Below, in pieces: positions 1-13,300 of a stretch of DNA of 64,000 nucleotides. The position numbers were made by a program, and so were the translations under genes. This DNA is from Oryzias latipes (Eukaryota; Chordata; Actinopteri; Beloniformes; Adrianichthyidae): contig NC_019877.2 in assembly GCF_002234675.1 (NCBI RefSeq), positions 2,077,041 to 2,141,040 of the forward strand. Direction: 5' to 3'. How positions within the stretch are numbered: position 1 is the first letter of the stretch; the number at the start of each line of letters is the position of its first letter. The notes below the pieces were generated by a model that was given only the letters and a program-made list of their open reading frames with translations, ran no database searches and had not been told where the DNA came from.

Positions 1-3000
1 TCCCGGTGTCGGAGCACACGGAGGAGTGCGGCAGCACTATCCTGAAGGACGGGCTGGACATCCTGGAGTCCATTCCCAAGAAAGTCAGCGAGGTGAAGTG
101 AGGCGTCGAGAGACGAGAACGGCCGGAATCGAGGATCCCCTTTCTGACCCGACCTTCTCTCGCCTAGAATCCAGTTCAGGGTGCTATCCCCACCAACCTC
201 CCCAACACCGCCGTTGGGCTCCGGCCTCCGTACTCGCCCAGCCTTCCGGCCCCGTCGCCCCAGCTCCCCCCGGCCTTCTTCAGCTCCTCCATCAGCGACA
301 TGCCTCCTCTGGAGCCTTACTCGTCGCTTTGTGACCAGAGCTCCACCCAGGCGCAGGACGCTCTGGGAAGCTTCTCCAGCGGGGGTCCGGACGGAGAGGG
401 GAAGGGAGTCGCTGCTGGCGGGCTTGACTCCCTGTCCGAGTACACTCTCCCTGGTGGGTGCAGACGGCTTCTGAGTCTTTTATCAATTCAAACAGGAGAG
501 ATTTAGAAAGTGAGCAGTTTTTTATTCAGTTTCTTCTTACGGCGCCTTTGAGTGAAAATTTCGCCGCTTCCACATTCTCAGAAATTCACCAGAAATTACA
601 CACACCTAAAACTAAAACTGTAAATTTTGAGATATGAAACTTTGGCTCAAACTGAATTAAGCAATATGACACACGATGTGAACAAATCAGAAATGGGACT
701 TTGGTTGCAAAATTCCCTGTTGCCAGGGAAATCAAAAATGTATTTTGGTTGATTCTTCTAAAAATTACATAAATATGTTTGTCCCCCTCAGCTGAACAAA
801 AAAAAATAGAGAGAGATGGTTGTTATGGAGATAAAATAAAACCAACAGAATTAGGAAAAATGATTTTTTTTCCCCCATGAATTTGAGCAGCTTAAAGTGA
901 ATAAAAAATGCATTGTAATTTAAAAGAAAAGTTTAAAAAAAATATTGCTGAAAACTTATACAAAGAATAAAAAAGTATTGCCTCCAATTAACCTTATTTT
1001 TTCAAAAAAAAAAACATTTTCTTTTAAATTTCCATTCTGGTTTTTTGTTCACTTTAAGCAGATCCTCATTTAAGTCCCTACAAAACGTAAAACAAAAACT
1101 CTCTTTCATCTAAAAACACAAACTTCAGCCCCCCCTCCAGCCTTCACATCACACCCGTCCTTTAGCAGCCCCCAAACCCTGATTCTGACCTAAAGCCCCC
1201 CATAAGCCCCCCATAAGCTCCCCCCTCTGTCTGACTTTATCCATGGTGCCACTCCCACCCCCTCCCTCAGGTCTTCCTCCTCCTTCCAGCTAGTTGCCCC
1301 CATGCCTCGGCTCATCTCCATGAGCTCTGGAGCATGGACTCACTCGCTCAGTTTGCTAAAAATCTCCAATTTAATATTATTATTATTATTATTATTATTA
1401 TTATGGGCTGTTGTCCGTGTGCTTCTTCACACCTGCGTCCTCTGATTCCTGTCTGCAGGAGGAAGAGTTTGTCACAGCTTCATTCCTGGGATGGGCAACC
1501 ACAGTTCTGCTCCTGCAGTGAGTAAAACACACTTTAAAAAAACATTTAGTAATGGCCGCACAAAATTCCTTCCATCTGCTTGATCGTCTCTTCCTCAGAA
1601 CGGGCCAGGAGGAACCAACCTCTCTCTGCTCTCCAGGAATCCTCTGGCAGCAACGCACGAGTTCCGGCAGGCGTGTCATGCCTGTTACAGCCGGATAGGT
1701 TCGGTTTCAGTCGCTTAGATCGCATTTGGAGACTCACTTTTATGTTTAATGCAGAGAAAAGGGACAGAAAGAGACCAAAATGTAAAGATTTAAGTGATGG
1801 ATTTAGAATCTTTTATGGCTGAAATGTTTGTCTAATTTTCTTACTTTTTAAATGGATCTACACATTAAACTGATTTTCCCTCCTTTGGCTCTCAGGCCCA
1901 CGAGTGATGGACTACAAATACCAGCCAGAAGCAGCGCATCGATGCAAAAGAGACATATTACTGTGCCGTCTCAAAACCTCCGAAGACCCCACCTGGAAGA
2001 GAATCCGCCCCAGGCCTGCACGGAATAACTTCCTGGGCGCGTTTGTACTCTGTAAAGGTAAAAGAGGTTTCCTGAGACGCACATGGAATCAGCTGTTCAT
2101 CTCCTAATAAGCTTCTGTTGCACCTTCCAGAAGTACAGGAGCGTCAGGAGTGCCAGTACGGGGAGAACTGCACGTTTGCGTACTGTCAGGAGGAGATCGA
2201 CGTGTGGACGCAGGAGAGGAAGGGCGCCCTGAGCCGAGAGCTGCTCTTCGACCCTCTGGGCAGCACCGAGAGGCGGGCTCTGAGTGTCACGCGGCTGCTG
2301 CAGCTCCACATGGGCATGTTCATGTTCCTCTGTGAGGTGAGGGCCTCCCACGCCTTCCGCCACGCCTTCCTCCACCTCCAAGACACGGAGGAAAACTCTG
2401 ACACCTGTTCTGTCCTGCAGGAGTGCTTCGACAGTAAACCTCGGATCATCAGCAAACGGAGCAAAGAAAATTTAGCCGTCTGTTCAAACCTCACGGCGCG
2501 ACACCTGTTTGATGATAACAAGTGAGTCCAGTAGTTCTCAAAAATGTATTCTGTCCTGCAGCAGTCCTGGTCTGAAGGACCAGATTTGAGCTCAAACTTC
2601 ACCCCCCCGCAGACTCAAATGCACTAGGAGTCGCACAGACCAGTGAAAATGAATCTTTGTCAACGTTTTCCCCAAAAAAATCACCTGTTAGTACCGTCTA
2701 CAGATTTAAACTCCTCCTAGGGATTTTGTTCTGTCACATTCCTAACTCCCCGAGCATCATTGGAGAAAAAATGCTGGTTTGAGAATTTGTGGATTTTTGA
2801 ACGGCTTTGCTTCGGTGTGGTGAGTTTGTAAATGTGGCGTTCCCCTGGAGCTCAGACGGATCTTACCGGCATACTGTGAAAATTTTCTTACATGACTTGT
2901 TGAATTAGTATATCGTATGACGTGGCTATATCCAGAATGTGGGCGTCGCTAACACAATCCAAAAACGTGACATTGGACGTTGGAATACTTGGTAAATTTA

Positions 3001-5971
3001 ACAGTAAATGTCAACAACAACAAAAAAGTGGATCATTAGTCATTGTAAAATGCTAGTAAATGTCTTATTGGACAAGAAACAGCATCAGTTTGAATCAACA
3101 GAATTTGTTTTTGCAGCAACACTTTTTTCAAAATTGCATCATAGTCAATTCTTGACATGCACATCTAAAGGTTTCTTGATGTTTTATAACTGCATACATA
3201 AGAAAATAGACCGTTAGAGTTGATAGCAGTTTACAAATATTTCTTTTACGGTTTGCTGTGGTCTGTTTTTAGTTTACTTAACACAACAGGCCTAGAACTG
3301 TAGTGTCATGGTTCCATGAAGAAGACACATGTCCTCACGTCTTCCCAGGTGCCTGGTGCACGTGGTGCGGTCCGCCAACGTCCGCTACAGTAAGATCCGA
3401 CCGCTCCACCCCCTCTGCCAGTTCGATGTCTGCCGCCACGAGGTCCGATATGGCTGCCAGCGGGAAGACAGCTGCTCCTTCGCTCACTCCGTCATCGAGC
3501 TGAAGTGTTGGGTCCTGCAGCAGGACACCGGTGCGTAGAACCGGACCGTACCGACACCTGGTTACCAGGACGGAGGGGGAGGTGGGAGTCTGAGTTTGTG
3601 TGTTTGGACGTCTCCGGCAGGGATCACACACGAGGAGATGGTGCAGGAGTCCAAGAGACACTGGCAAAGGCTGGAGCAGAACGCACAGAAGCAGCAGAAG
3701 GTGAGCTACTAAGACCGGGCGGAGGGGAAGAGGAAGCTCTCTGCAGGGGCAGATAATGCAACATCCTTTTTAGAGGAAAAATCCTGTTTGATGGATTCAT
3801 GAAGTGACGTCTGCAATTTGTTTTTCTGTCCTGCAGCCCATCCACTCCCCCCACACCAGCGGCATGTCTGCCGGGGGGCTCGGGGGAATGGGGAGTGGCG
3901 TCGGTTGTCCGGGTGGAGACGGCATCGTGGCGGGCGGCGCCAACCCCGTGGGAGGAGTCGGGATGGGAATGTTAGGAGGAGGACGAGGGCGCCCCCTCAA
4001 CCTGAAAATGAAGTTCGTGTGCGGTCAGTGCTGGAGGGAAGGTCAGGTCAACGAGCCCGACAAGAACCTCAAGTACTGCACGGCCAAGGCCCGACACAGG
4101 TCCGCCGGCGCCGCCACCAAAGTTTTACCAAAGTGTCCCATTTGTATTCGTTGACTTCGCTTCACGTCCGTCTTCTCAGCTGGACGAAGGAGCGAAGGGT
4201 CTTACTGGTGAAGTCCTTTGAGAAGAAGAAGTGGGTGGTGGTCCGTCCTCTTCCCTTTTCCCGTTCGTATCCACAGCAATACGACGTAGGTTCCTGTTCA
4301 AACTCTTCCCCACAAAGAAATGTCCTCTCAGCGTTTTCTTGATCAGTACCATCATAGAAGACTCTGTTGTGTCTGAACCAGATGTGCGTCCATGTGATGA
4401 AGCAGAAGAAGTGCCACTACATCGGGAACTGCTCCTTCGCTCACAGCCTGGAGGAGAGGGACGTCTGGACGTACATGAAGAACAACAACTGTGAGATCCT
4501 CGGCTTTCCTGACACCAGCTCCGGCTTCCTTGATCTCTGCGGTTTTCTGCTCAATCGGTTCTTTCGAGGATCAACAGATTTGAAGCGTAAAAGAAAAAAA
4601 CCAAAGTGGAACTTTTCTGTGAAAGTGAAACTAGCAAATCTTCCTTAAAGACAGGAGAGTCCATGTGATCAACGGTCTGTTTAGTTAACATAAAGAGGTC
4701 TGGTGCTGAAGCATGAATGAATCTTTATTTATTACAAAAAAGCAGAGATGAAAGGAATACTAAAAATGTAGTAAATAGTAGTAAGTACATAAAAGATAAA
4801 AAATGAACTATAAAACTAGTCAAAGAAGATATGATACCACCAGCTTCTGAGTATTAAAATCCGTTCTAAAAAGTCAGTTGAAGTTAAAACTGTTTAGGTC
4901 TGATATACGGAATATTGTGTCTTTGTGACAATGAAGCCTTTGACTTTGAAAGTTTGTATATATAATAGGAATATGTGATAAGAAGATGTGGTCATTCTAA
5001 TAACACTCAGTCGATTAAACCTGTTGCCATCATTTTACTCTGCTATCTGACATGATCAAAACCTAAACATTGATGACAAAACTAAAGAAAATGTCTACAA
5101 AGCAGCTGTTTTTTATCTAAAGCAGTTTTCCGTGAAGCCGGATGCGGCCCCAGAGCCTTCCACAGTGTCTCTATACTGCCCCCGGTGGCTGAACTGCAAA
5201 CACCAAGCGTGACGCAGGAGCGGATTTCATCTCCGCAAATTCAACGCTTTTAAAAGTGATGTAGATAAAGCTTTAAAAAAATCAAAGAAGAGTGAAAATC
5301 CATACAAAAATGCATTAAAGAGTAGATTCTTGTATTTCGTTTTTGCAGATAAAAGGACTTTCAGTTAGATTGAAAAAAACAGATGAACTGTTTTATTGTT
5401 TGATGGGAGCAGGTTTTTTTAAATTTGGTTGGATTTGATAATTGGTTGAATTGTGTAAGTAAGTAAGTAATCTTTATTTATATAGCACTTTTCACAGAGA
5501 ACAACTCACAAAGTTGAAATCAGTGTTTTGTCTGCGGGGTTCAGAGTCTTTGGTTCTGATTGATGCCTTTTCCAGCAGTCGGATCTGTGACCTCCTTACC
5601 TTTTTGAAGAACTAACGTCTCTGCATGTTTGAAACCCGCGTTGTCCTGCTTCAACCGTCACCTTTGGGCTCCAGAGCGACTCGTTGAATCTTTGCTTTTC
5701 CTCGGCTCCTCTGCAGTGAGAGACATGCAGCAGATGTACGAGCTCTGGCTGCAGCTGACCAATCAGAGCAGGCGAGCGGACACGTCGGCTGTGAGCCCGC
5801 CCCCAGACGACAAGCAGGTGACCATAACGGCAGATTACACAGACAGCTTGGTAAGTGTTTGGGGGGGGGGCTGACAGACGCCTGCTGACCTCCACTGACG
5901 CTAAAGAAGGCGTTTCTCTGTGCAGGTGAGTCGGCATTTGTCGGACGGAGACCACCTCTGAGGGCGGATGA
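1..5971 (+). CDS. zc3h7b: Zinc finger CCCH domain-containing protein 7B, 3' part of gene (5' end outside window)
   Basis: RNA-binding protein of the ZC3H7 family, which in mammals is linked to miRNA precursor binding and rotavirus NSP3 binding (RoXaN). Exons seen: 1-92, 168-453, 1459-1517, 1599-1698, 1896-2057, 2131-2336, 2421-2521, 3349-3530, 3621-3700, 3837-4099, 4180-4285, 4382-4490, 5717-5850, 5936-5971. All junctions keep phase and give 637 codons plus TGA. Recognisable blocks are NPLAATHEFRQAC, KRDILL, a CCCH-like finger in exons 5-6 (third pair CTFAYC, usual His replaced by Cys), FDVCRHEVRYGC..CSFAH, a CGQC zinc segment, WTKERRVLLV and CHYIGNCSFAHS. The family C-terminus (a C2H2 finger, a further CCCH finger and a basic tail) is not found; the frame closes after a 12-codon last exon. 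A Gly-rich insert is coded at about 3870-3985. Gene identity is secure; the last exon is less so. Confidence 0.93.
1373..1403. repeat. ATT trinucleotide microsatellite
   Basis: About ten ATT/TAT units in an intron of ZC3H7B. Confidence 0.9.
5455..5530. repeat. LINE/SINE 3'-tail remnant in the last large ZC3H7B intron
   Basis: Four AAGT repeats are followed by a CTTTATTTATATAGCACTTT block. The same block, as ACTTTATTTATAAAGCACTTT, forms the 3' end of the CR1/L2-type LINE at 43.3 kb. This is therefore a short 3' end from a related fish LINE or a SINE that borrows its tail. Confidence 0.6.
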
Positions 5972-8900
5972 GCCCTTCAGCTGTAACTGTGGACCCCACC
6001 TGAACACATTCACACAAACATGAACACAACACAAACCCCGCAGGCACTAGCATCCCTAGAAAGGTTTGTGAGTAAACTGCTTTCTCTTGCGTTACGTTGC
6101 CACAGACGTCCACAGTTTGGTTCCGAACCAACCAGGCCGGGTCCTCTGGTGGACTGAATGAGCCCATCGGGGAGCCCGGCTTCCTCCTCCTTCCAGCAAA
6201 ACTTCCCACAAAGCACTGCAGCGATGCTGGGGAGGGCGCGCAGGTCGCAGCCCTCAAATTGGCGTTACAAACAAAGCACTCAAACTCCTTAACGCGTTCC
6301 TTTAGAGTGCAGCGAAGACGAGCTTCTGTTTTCTAACCTAACGCTCAAAAGGGGATCTCGGAGGACGCCCCCCCCTCTAAGCTCACAACCAAATTCTTCT
6401 CTCTTTTCTGGAGTTGAGAGCAGATTTAACTATGTAGAGATTGAGTTTGAGCTTTTTGTTGTTGTTCTTTTTCAAGAAGGGTTACGCCTCCTTGTTTTAT
6501 CGTCTACCATATTGGTGGAAAATGTTGAATGTAACGCCTGCCTGGGCCTTCCAAACAAGGATACGAGTCATGAAAATGTTGCAGGTTGATGACATTTCAG
6601 TTAGTGCCCCCCCTCTGGATCACTCCAGCGGTTCCTGCAGGAGCATCCTTAAATACTTAGTGAGTCGGTCAGGATGAAATGTGATTTTTCTCTCTCGGTT
6701 TTATAAACTATGGGGCCTTAAATGAGGCTTCGGCAGCAAAGAGATGCAAATCTGCGATCGACTCTCACCTCCGATCCTTTAAAAGGCCGACTTCAGCTGT
6801 GGGGGAGAAAAAACGTTCTAATTTAATGGAAAAAGGTTGAAAATGCAAATATTTAGAGGCTGAAAAGGAGGATTAACTTGGGTTGAAGTTCTGCTGCAAA
6901 GTTTCGGTTCAGTTGAGGATCTATGAAAACCTGCGTTCATTATTGAACAAGACGCCGTCAGCAGGAAGGATTCCCGCCGCTTATCGTGCCTAAATACACA
7001 CAACATGAAAAAATGTGAACACACACACACAGAGAAGCAGGCAGGAGCTTTTCCACCGTCTTCTGGCCTGGACAGTGTCTATATACACACATATTATTCA
7101 TACAGATAATAGACATACTAATATTAAATGATAACTTAGCAGTTAAGCTTAATAAATATAACCTGAAACTTGTATGGATCGCATAGAACCTGTTGAGGTA
7201 TTGCCATATGAAATGTACTGCTGAGCTAGACGACCATAGTGAGTTTTGTTTTTGAGGTTTCTTTCTTTGAAATGTTCCTTCTGTTGGGGCCGTTCCAGAC
7301 GGGGCGTTCGGTTTGATTCGGCGCAGACGAAAACCCAAAACGGGAGGTTTTCTTTTTCCTTTTTTGTTGTTGTCTCTACGTTTGTGACGGACTTTCAGAA
7401 CTTTTATGTTCAGGTTTCATCTGCAGAACAGCTTCATTTAAGTTGGAAGAAATAAAAGCAAAGTCCTTTCAAAATAAAAGTCCAGCCTGAGCCTAGCCCC
7501 ACATGCAGACCTGGTCTGGAACGGCCCGGAAACTAGCTTCTTTGAGGGATTGTATCACTACTGCTTCTAGAGTTCTGATGAATAAGATGACTATAATGAT
7601 TGCTATCTATTGACTATTCCTATCTTCTTCTATACGCTATTGAAATATGTATGTAAATGGCAATGTATAACTCTCTCTATATATGTATCCATGTGCGAAT
7701 ATAATAATTGACAGTAAGCCGGCGTCTGCGTATGCAGGAGTCTGCTCCTCTCTACCGGTGAGGGAGATGCATACGCAGAGGCCTCTATGCTCCTGTATAG
7801 CGCCTTATTCGGTATAAGATGATACATACCCTATTGTATAATCGTATCTACTATATACAGTATATGATACTTAATACCTGTTATAATATTTAGACATCTA
7901 CGTAAGGTCATTTAGATAAGAGATTGTGGCCTGTCTTTTCTTTTTTTTTCGTGTGGCTGTGGTCAGAAAAAAAAAAAGTTTGTTTTTCAGAGTTAAAGAA
8001 GAGAAGGAGCCCGAATGCTCGTCACCGTTTGTTTCAGTTCCAATATAAGAGAAACCTTTAAGTTTGTTATGATAGAAACAGGAAGTTCCCACGTTTCAGC
8101 CTTACAGTTTGGAAGAAAAAAAAAGAAACAGTTTGGAGTTGAAGAACGCCGACATCTGTCAGAAAACGGAGGATCTGATGCAGAAACAGACGTGTGGCTG
8201 CATGTTCACCTGTCCAACGTCTGCTGGCAGCTTTTCACCAGGATGGAACTAACATTCATGCTCTGAGGGAATTAGTCACACATGATTCACTGCAGATATT
8301 CATTAAAAAGGCTGTAATAAAAAGAAAAGCTGTGAAGAGATTCTGATGTGAGAAGACGGTTCAGGAAAGACGTTTTCTGTTCTTTTCTTCAGTGAAGGCG
8401 TTTAAAGCGTCAGACTTTCACTTTAAAGCTCTTTCAAACCGTTTCTGTCTGTTTGTAACACAGTTGGCTTTGTCTTCTTACCAAGCAAAAGTTCAGGAAT
8501 CGGTTCTGCTCATCAGCGATGAAAGGATGCGTTTTATTTTTCTGGCAAAAACGGAACAAATGTTGATGTGACCGACGCTGCTCTGTCGCTTCGCGGCGCC
8601 GACGCGGCCACAAAAGAAGCTCATGATGGGTGAAGTACAAACGTGCATTGTTGCAATGAAGAAACCGGATTCAGAGGACATGGGAAAATAAATAAACAAA
8701 CTTTTTTTGTATCTCATTTTGCATAACAGTTTTTTATTTGAAGTTTTTTGTTTTTTTCTTTTCTCCCTGGTTGGAAGTTTATGATCAACTCATGTGGACC
8801 AAATCTCTTTAAATTGAATAAACTGTTTTAGAGAAAGCAAAGGGTGGGTGTTGCTCATTGAGAGGCTCTGTTTGGGTCGATTGCTGGGTGTCACCTGAAC

Positions 8901-9240
8901 CAGGACAACCAAACCCCATGAAGCTGCTCAGCAGGGTTTCTTCTCACGTGTTTATTGTCTCGTTACAAAATGAGGGGGGGGGGGGGGTTTGCATGTGATG
9001 ATCCGAAGCTTAAACACGTACTTTGGACTGCCAGAGGGGCTGCTTTACTTTAGCGACACTTTAAATGATGTTTCATTGGATGTTTTAACACCTAATAAAT
9101 CACATGTCAAAATTTAGCTGCAGGCAAAAAGCTTCTCATTACCCAAATTCATTTAGCCAGTCCTGACTGGTTTCAGTAAACGGGCTGTCCTCGCTCACGT
9201 GGATCCACGATACTTGTAAAAAATACTCTCCAAATAACAG
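5972..9240 (+). other. Probable ZC3H7B 3' UTR and intergenic DNA
   Basis: No coding exon is recognised here. AATAAA signals at 8687-8692, 8691-8696 and 8817-8822 would give ZC3H7B a 3' UTR of about 2.7-2.9 kb, similar in size to the long 3' UTR I recall for the mammalian gene (inference). The stretch also holds a TATA-rich low-complexity zone (about 7080-7900) with a small inverted repeat near 7727-7782, and a run of about 14 G at 8969. Confidence 0.4.
8687..8822 (+). terminator. Cluster of AATAAA poly(A) signals, candidate 3' end of ZC3H7B
   Basis: Overlapping AATAAA hexamers lie at 8687 and 8691, with another at 8817. They are the first strong cluster downstream of the ZC3H7B stop codon on the plus strand, and T-rich/GT-rich sequence follows. 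Use of the site is inferred. Confidence 0.35.
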
Positions 9241-9287
9241 TAGTTTTATTTTATAAATAAATTCACTTTTTAAAAAAACTATCAATT

Positions 9288-9995
9288 TTAGCAAATGTGT
9301 TGTTTTTGGGATCAGTTATTTTATTTTCATTTGGGTTAAAACACTTCAAAAACCCATTTGGGTAGTTACAGGTGTTGGAACCTTTTGTCGTCCATATGTA
9401 TGGCAATTTTTTTTTTTTACAAATAGATTTCTGTTTTGTTAGCAAATATCTGTAGATTTATGAGCAGTTTCTTTTTTCTGGCTTTGGTTTTTGTGTGTTA
9501 AAGCCCTTAAAAACATATTTTTGAGGCGATTACAGGTGTGAAGACCTGCTGTTGTCCATGTTAACTCCGTGTGTTACAGCATTTTTTTTTTAAATACCTA
9601 TTTTATTTAAATATTCCCACCATTTAACTAAATAGGTTTTTTAGGAGCAGTTATTTTATGTATTTTCTCAAAAAGCTTTAAAAAATGTGGGGGTTAATAA
9701 CTCTTATATTTAAAAAAACAACAATGTCAGCAAATATTAGTAGATTCATGAGCAACTCTTTTGTTTTCATGTTTGAAACCCTTAAAGATGTTAAGGTTAT
9801 TAACAGGTGTGTATACCTTGTAACAGGTCTTTTATTTTGAAAAATACTTTTTTTATTAAAATATTCCCGCCATTTGAGCAAACTTGTTATCAGGAGTGGG
9901 TTTTGGGTGTGTTTGGTCAAAAGCGTCCTTAAAAAAACCATTTTTGGTTAATTACAGGTGTGGACACCTTTTGTCGTCCATGTTTACTCCTTATG
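9288..9995. repeat. Five-unit diverged tandem array upstream of TEF
   Basis: About 150-bp units begin near 9290, 9440, 9618, 9728 and 9868. Each has (A/G)GCAAAT-like or CCATTT start sequence, a GAGCAGTT(A/T)TTTT-like block, an AAA(G/C)CCTTAAAAA block, and in four units ACAGGTGT followed by a CC TTTTGTCGTCCAT-type end. Units are diverged and vary in length, so the array is old. It ends about 340 bp before the first TEF start codon. Confidence 0.6.
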
Positions 9996-10340
9996 TCACG
10001 GCTCACCTCACTTGGAGTTGACACGTTTTTTTTTCTTTAATCAATCGCCATCTGCTTCACGATTGGCTAACATGTTGTGATTGACAGGAGCAAGGCCGAA
10101 TCACCGCTCGTTCCGTCGATGACAGGGAGAAGTTAGTGCTGGCTGCTGATTGGCTGTTGGGCGTCGGTGGGGGCGGGCTCTGTTAAGTAACTTCTAGACT
10201 GGAGTTTTTATTAACCCCGGTAAAATCCTGTAGCTCTCTCAATACGAGCCTCCGGGATCTTGTCATCAACGACGTGTTTTCCTCTTTTATATTGGAATTT
10301 TGTTTGAATTGTTGCACTTTACCTTTTTAAAACCAAAAAA

Positions 10341-13300
10341 ATGACGACAGAAATCCCGGAGATCTTCAGGGCTCTGCTTGAGCACCCCTTCACTCTTCCA
10401 AACTTTGAGGATAATGGTGGTAAGTTAGTTTCTGTGGAATTCCGCACAGACTTCTGTCGGTGGAGTTGGCAAAAACCGGGATAATAATGCCTTAGAAAAG
10501 ACAGCAAAAGGAGTGCCAATGCAAACCCCTGCGTGCCTGTTGCGCAATGCCTGTGTCAGCTGACCCGCACGAGCGCAGGACTTTCTGTGACAAATCCATA
10601 AGTCTGCTGATTTCTGACTGATTGAACCGCTTTTTAAGAACTTTAGTGCGCAAAATATTCTTTATGGAGGAGCGCGCGCGCGCGTGCACCCAGAAGTTTC
10701 TGTTCAGGACGCTCCAGCATGCCAGAAATGTCAGAAACGCCTCTAGTAAGTATGTTCCAAAGCACTTTGTAGGCGTTTTAAGTTCAATTCAAAGCTTCAA
10801 ATATACACAGACGCAGAAATAACGAGCCTGAACTTTGGAGTGAATCTGCTGGAGTCAGGATCTCCTGAGGAGAAGAGGTTTTGGAGCTTTCCTAATTCAT
10901 CGTTTGGTGTTTAGATGACCTTTCCAAGCCACTGAATCACGTGACTTCTGGATGGCACCTTACACTCTTGGACCCATTTAACAAGATTAAATCCCTCACT
11001 GAATCCCTTTAATGTCATTACTCTGTAAAGGTTTAAGTCTTCTTTTTTCTCTCCAGAGGTATAGCTGCAGAAGAGAACTTAATGCTTTAAATAGCAATAA
11101 ATAAATGAATGAATAAAATCCTAGGGCTACATCCTCATTTTAAAAACATAAACTGTGGAGAAAATGTGAATTACAGGTCTGATTTAACTGTCAGGAAAGG
11201 GTGTAGTGAAATTAAATCTTCATAAACTGCTCCTTTTGTTTCATTTGCTTATCAATATTTGTGTGTATCAGAAGATAAAAGTCAACAAAACAAAAAAAAC
11301 AGCATTTTTGGGACAGAATTCAGCTGGTTTGCTTGGTTCAGTTTTAAGAAATTACTTGTTGAACTGAGTCGTTTGAAGGATTTAGTGACATCTAGCGGTC
11401 AGACTGCAGATTGCAAGTGTGAGGACGTCCTCACTAAACAGCAGCAATTGATAGATTTAACTGTAAGACTTAAAATTGAAGATATATTTATGACCTAGCA
11501 CGGCGACAGCCTGGTAACCCGTTCAAGGTGCACCCCACCTTCGACCAACAGCAGCTGGGACAGGCTCCAGCGACCCCGTGACCCCTACAGGGATACAGCC
11601 GGCTCAGAAAATGGATGGTTTATGACATGCATATGAGCTAATGATGTATAGATTTTAATACACGTCCTGCTTCGAATGTTGAAAATGTTTTGTGTAAAAC
11701 TCAAAGAATTTACAACATACATTGGTCCAATTCTGCAAAACGAAGTGTTTTTTGTTGTCTTGTCTGGCAACGCATGCTTCAAAACTGCAAACAGCAACAG
11801 AATCTTTTTTTCAGCATTAGTTGCAAGAAATTAATGATTCTAAATATTTAATGCTTTTCTGCAGAAGCTGGTTAACAGGTTGTGGTTATTTTCAAACTAA
11901 AATCTACTATATATTTATATATCTTTATATTTTTTTTGCTAGAAGTACTCTTGAGGTGAATCTTTATCATCAGTGTTCTATGGTGAGCGCGTGTCGTTTT
12001 TTTGTTTGTTTGTTTGTTTTGCAGCTAAGCTTGGTGGTTTGTCTTAACTGGTGATGTCTCGTAAAAAAAGAAAATTGTATTTTTTTGCATCAACAACTAT
12101 CATTTTTAATATTCTAATACTAGTTTTAACTTAAAGTCCCACTCCGATTAACTTTAATCTTTTGTAAAAGTCTTTCAAATGGTCTTTCAACTATGATTAT
12201 AAGTTTTTAGCCAAAATAAACAAATAAATACATTTCTATGACAGTTTCTGCAGAGCAGCAGGAGTTCAGTAGAAATTCACCTTTAAGTTGTGGGTGGGAT
12301 TGTTGGCATGGAGTGAGCCTGTACTCATTTCCCATCATCCCTTTGTTTACATGCTCTACCGCTACTTTAAAGCCCCTCACACCCCCAACAGGGAGCAAGG
12401 AGCTTGTATTCCCGCCAATTATAGTTTCTGCACAACTATGACGTTTTTCAAACGGTATTTTTGCATCTGCTCCCGATTCACCACAATTTGAATTAAGAAA
12501 TATTAAGTAAAACAATTTTAATCTTAATTTTCTTTATGCCCTGTGAGAAACGTCGAAAAACAACACAATTTTCATTTGAATCTTAAAAACAGTTTAGTTG
12601 TTGTTGGTTTAAAATAAAGTTTTGTTATTCTGGAGATATAATCTTTTTGTTTGAGTCAATTATACACATTTTGCTGATCGGCCTGAGAGGACAGGATTTC
12701 CACCGTTTCAGATCAAACCGACATCCGGTTGTCATCACTTTATTATGGCAGCGCCCTGGAATTGCTCATTTCTTGATTGAAAATGTGTGTTTTTGGGCTT
12801 TAAACAGTCTCTGGTGTGAGATGAGGACATGCAGATCTTTGGCAGGAACGACAGCGATCCTAACATTTAAGGTGTGACCCTGCAGGAGCCAATAAGGCCA
12901 GCCTGCTCCCTGTCCTGCGAGGTGATACGTCAGCAGCAGCTGCACGTTTCTGCGCGCGTGAGCACGACCCTAAACAGAGTGTTCCGTACTACTACATCTG
13001 GTTCAACACAAAATAGAGCCGCTTTGTTCTTAGGGGCCGCTTTACTGCGGTATTGTCGCTGGTTATTAATACATGTTGCCATAAAGGAGTTATTTCATCT
13101 ATATGTGGATGAAGTTAAAGGTTATATCCGTCTATTTAAACCGCCTGTACTGTTGTCACGTTTTGCTAGTAAAAGATATGTAACTCGGTCAACCAATGAG
13201 AACGCAGCCAAATGTGATTGTCCCCGCCCACCTCTGCGATGTTTTTACTAGTCATCAGATGGAATCCCAACACGCATGCGCCAACGCGGCAAAGGGGGCT

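Noticed and set aside
1266-1400. Possible extra ZC3H7B exon after CCTTCCAG at about 1287
   Set aside because: The exons at 453 and 1459 already join in phase, and no suitable donor follows the candidate.
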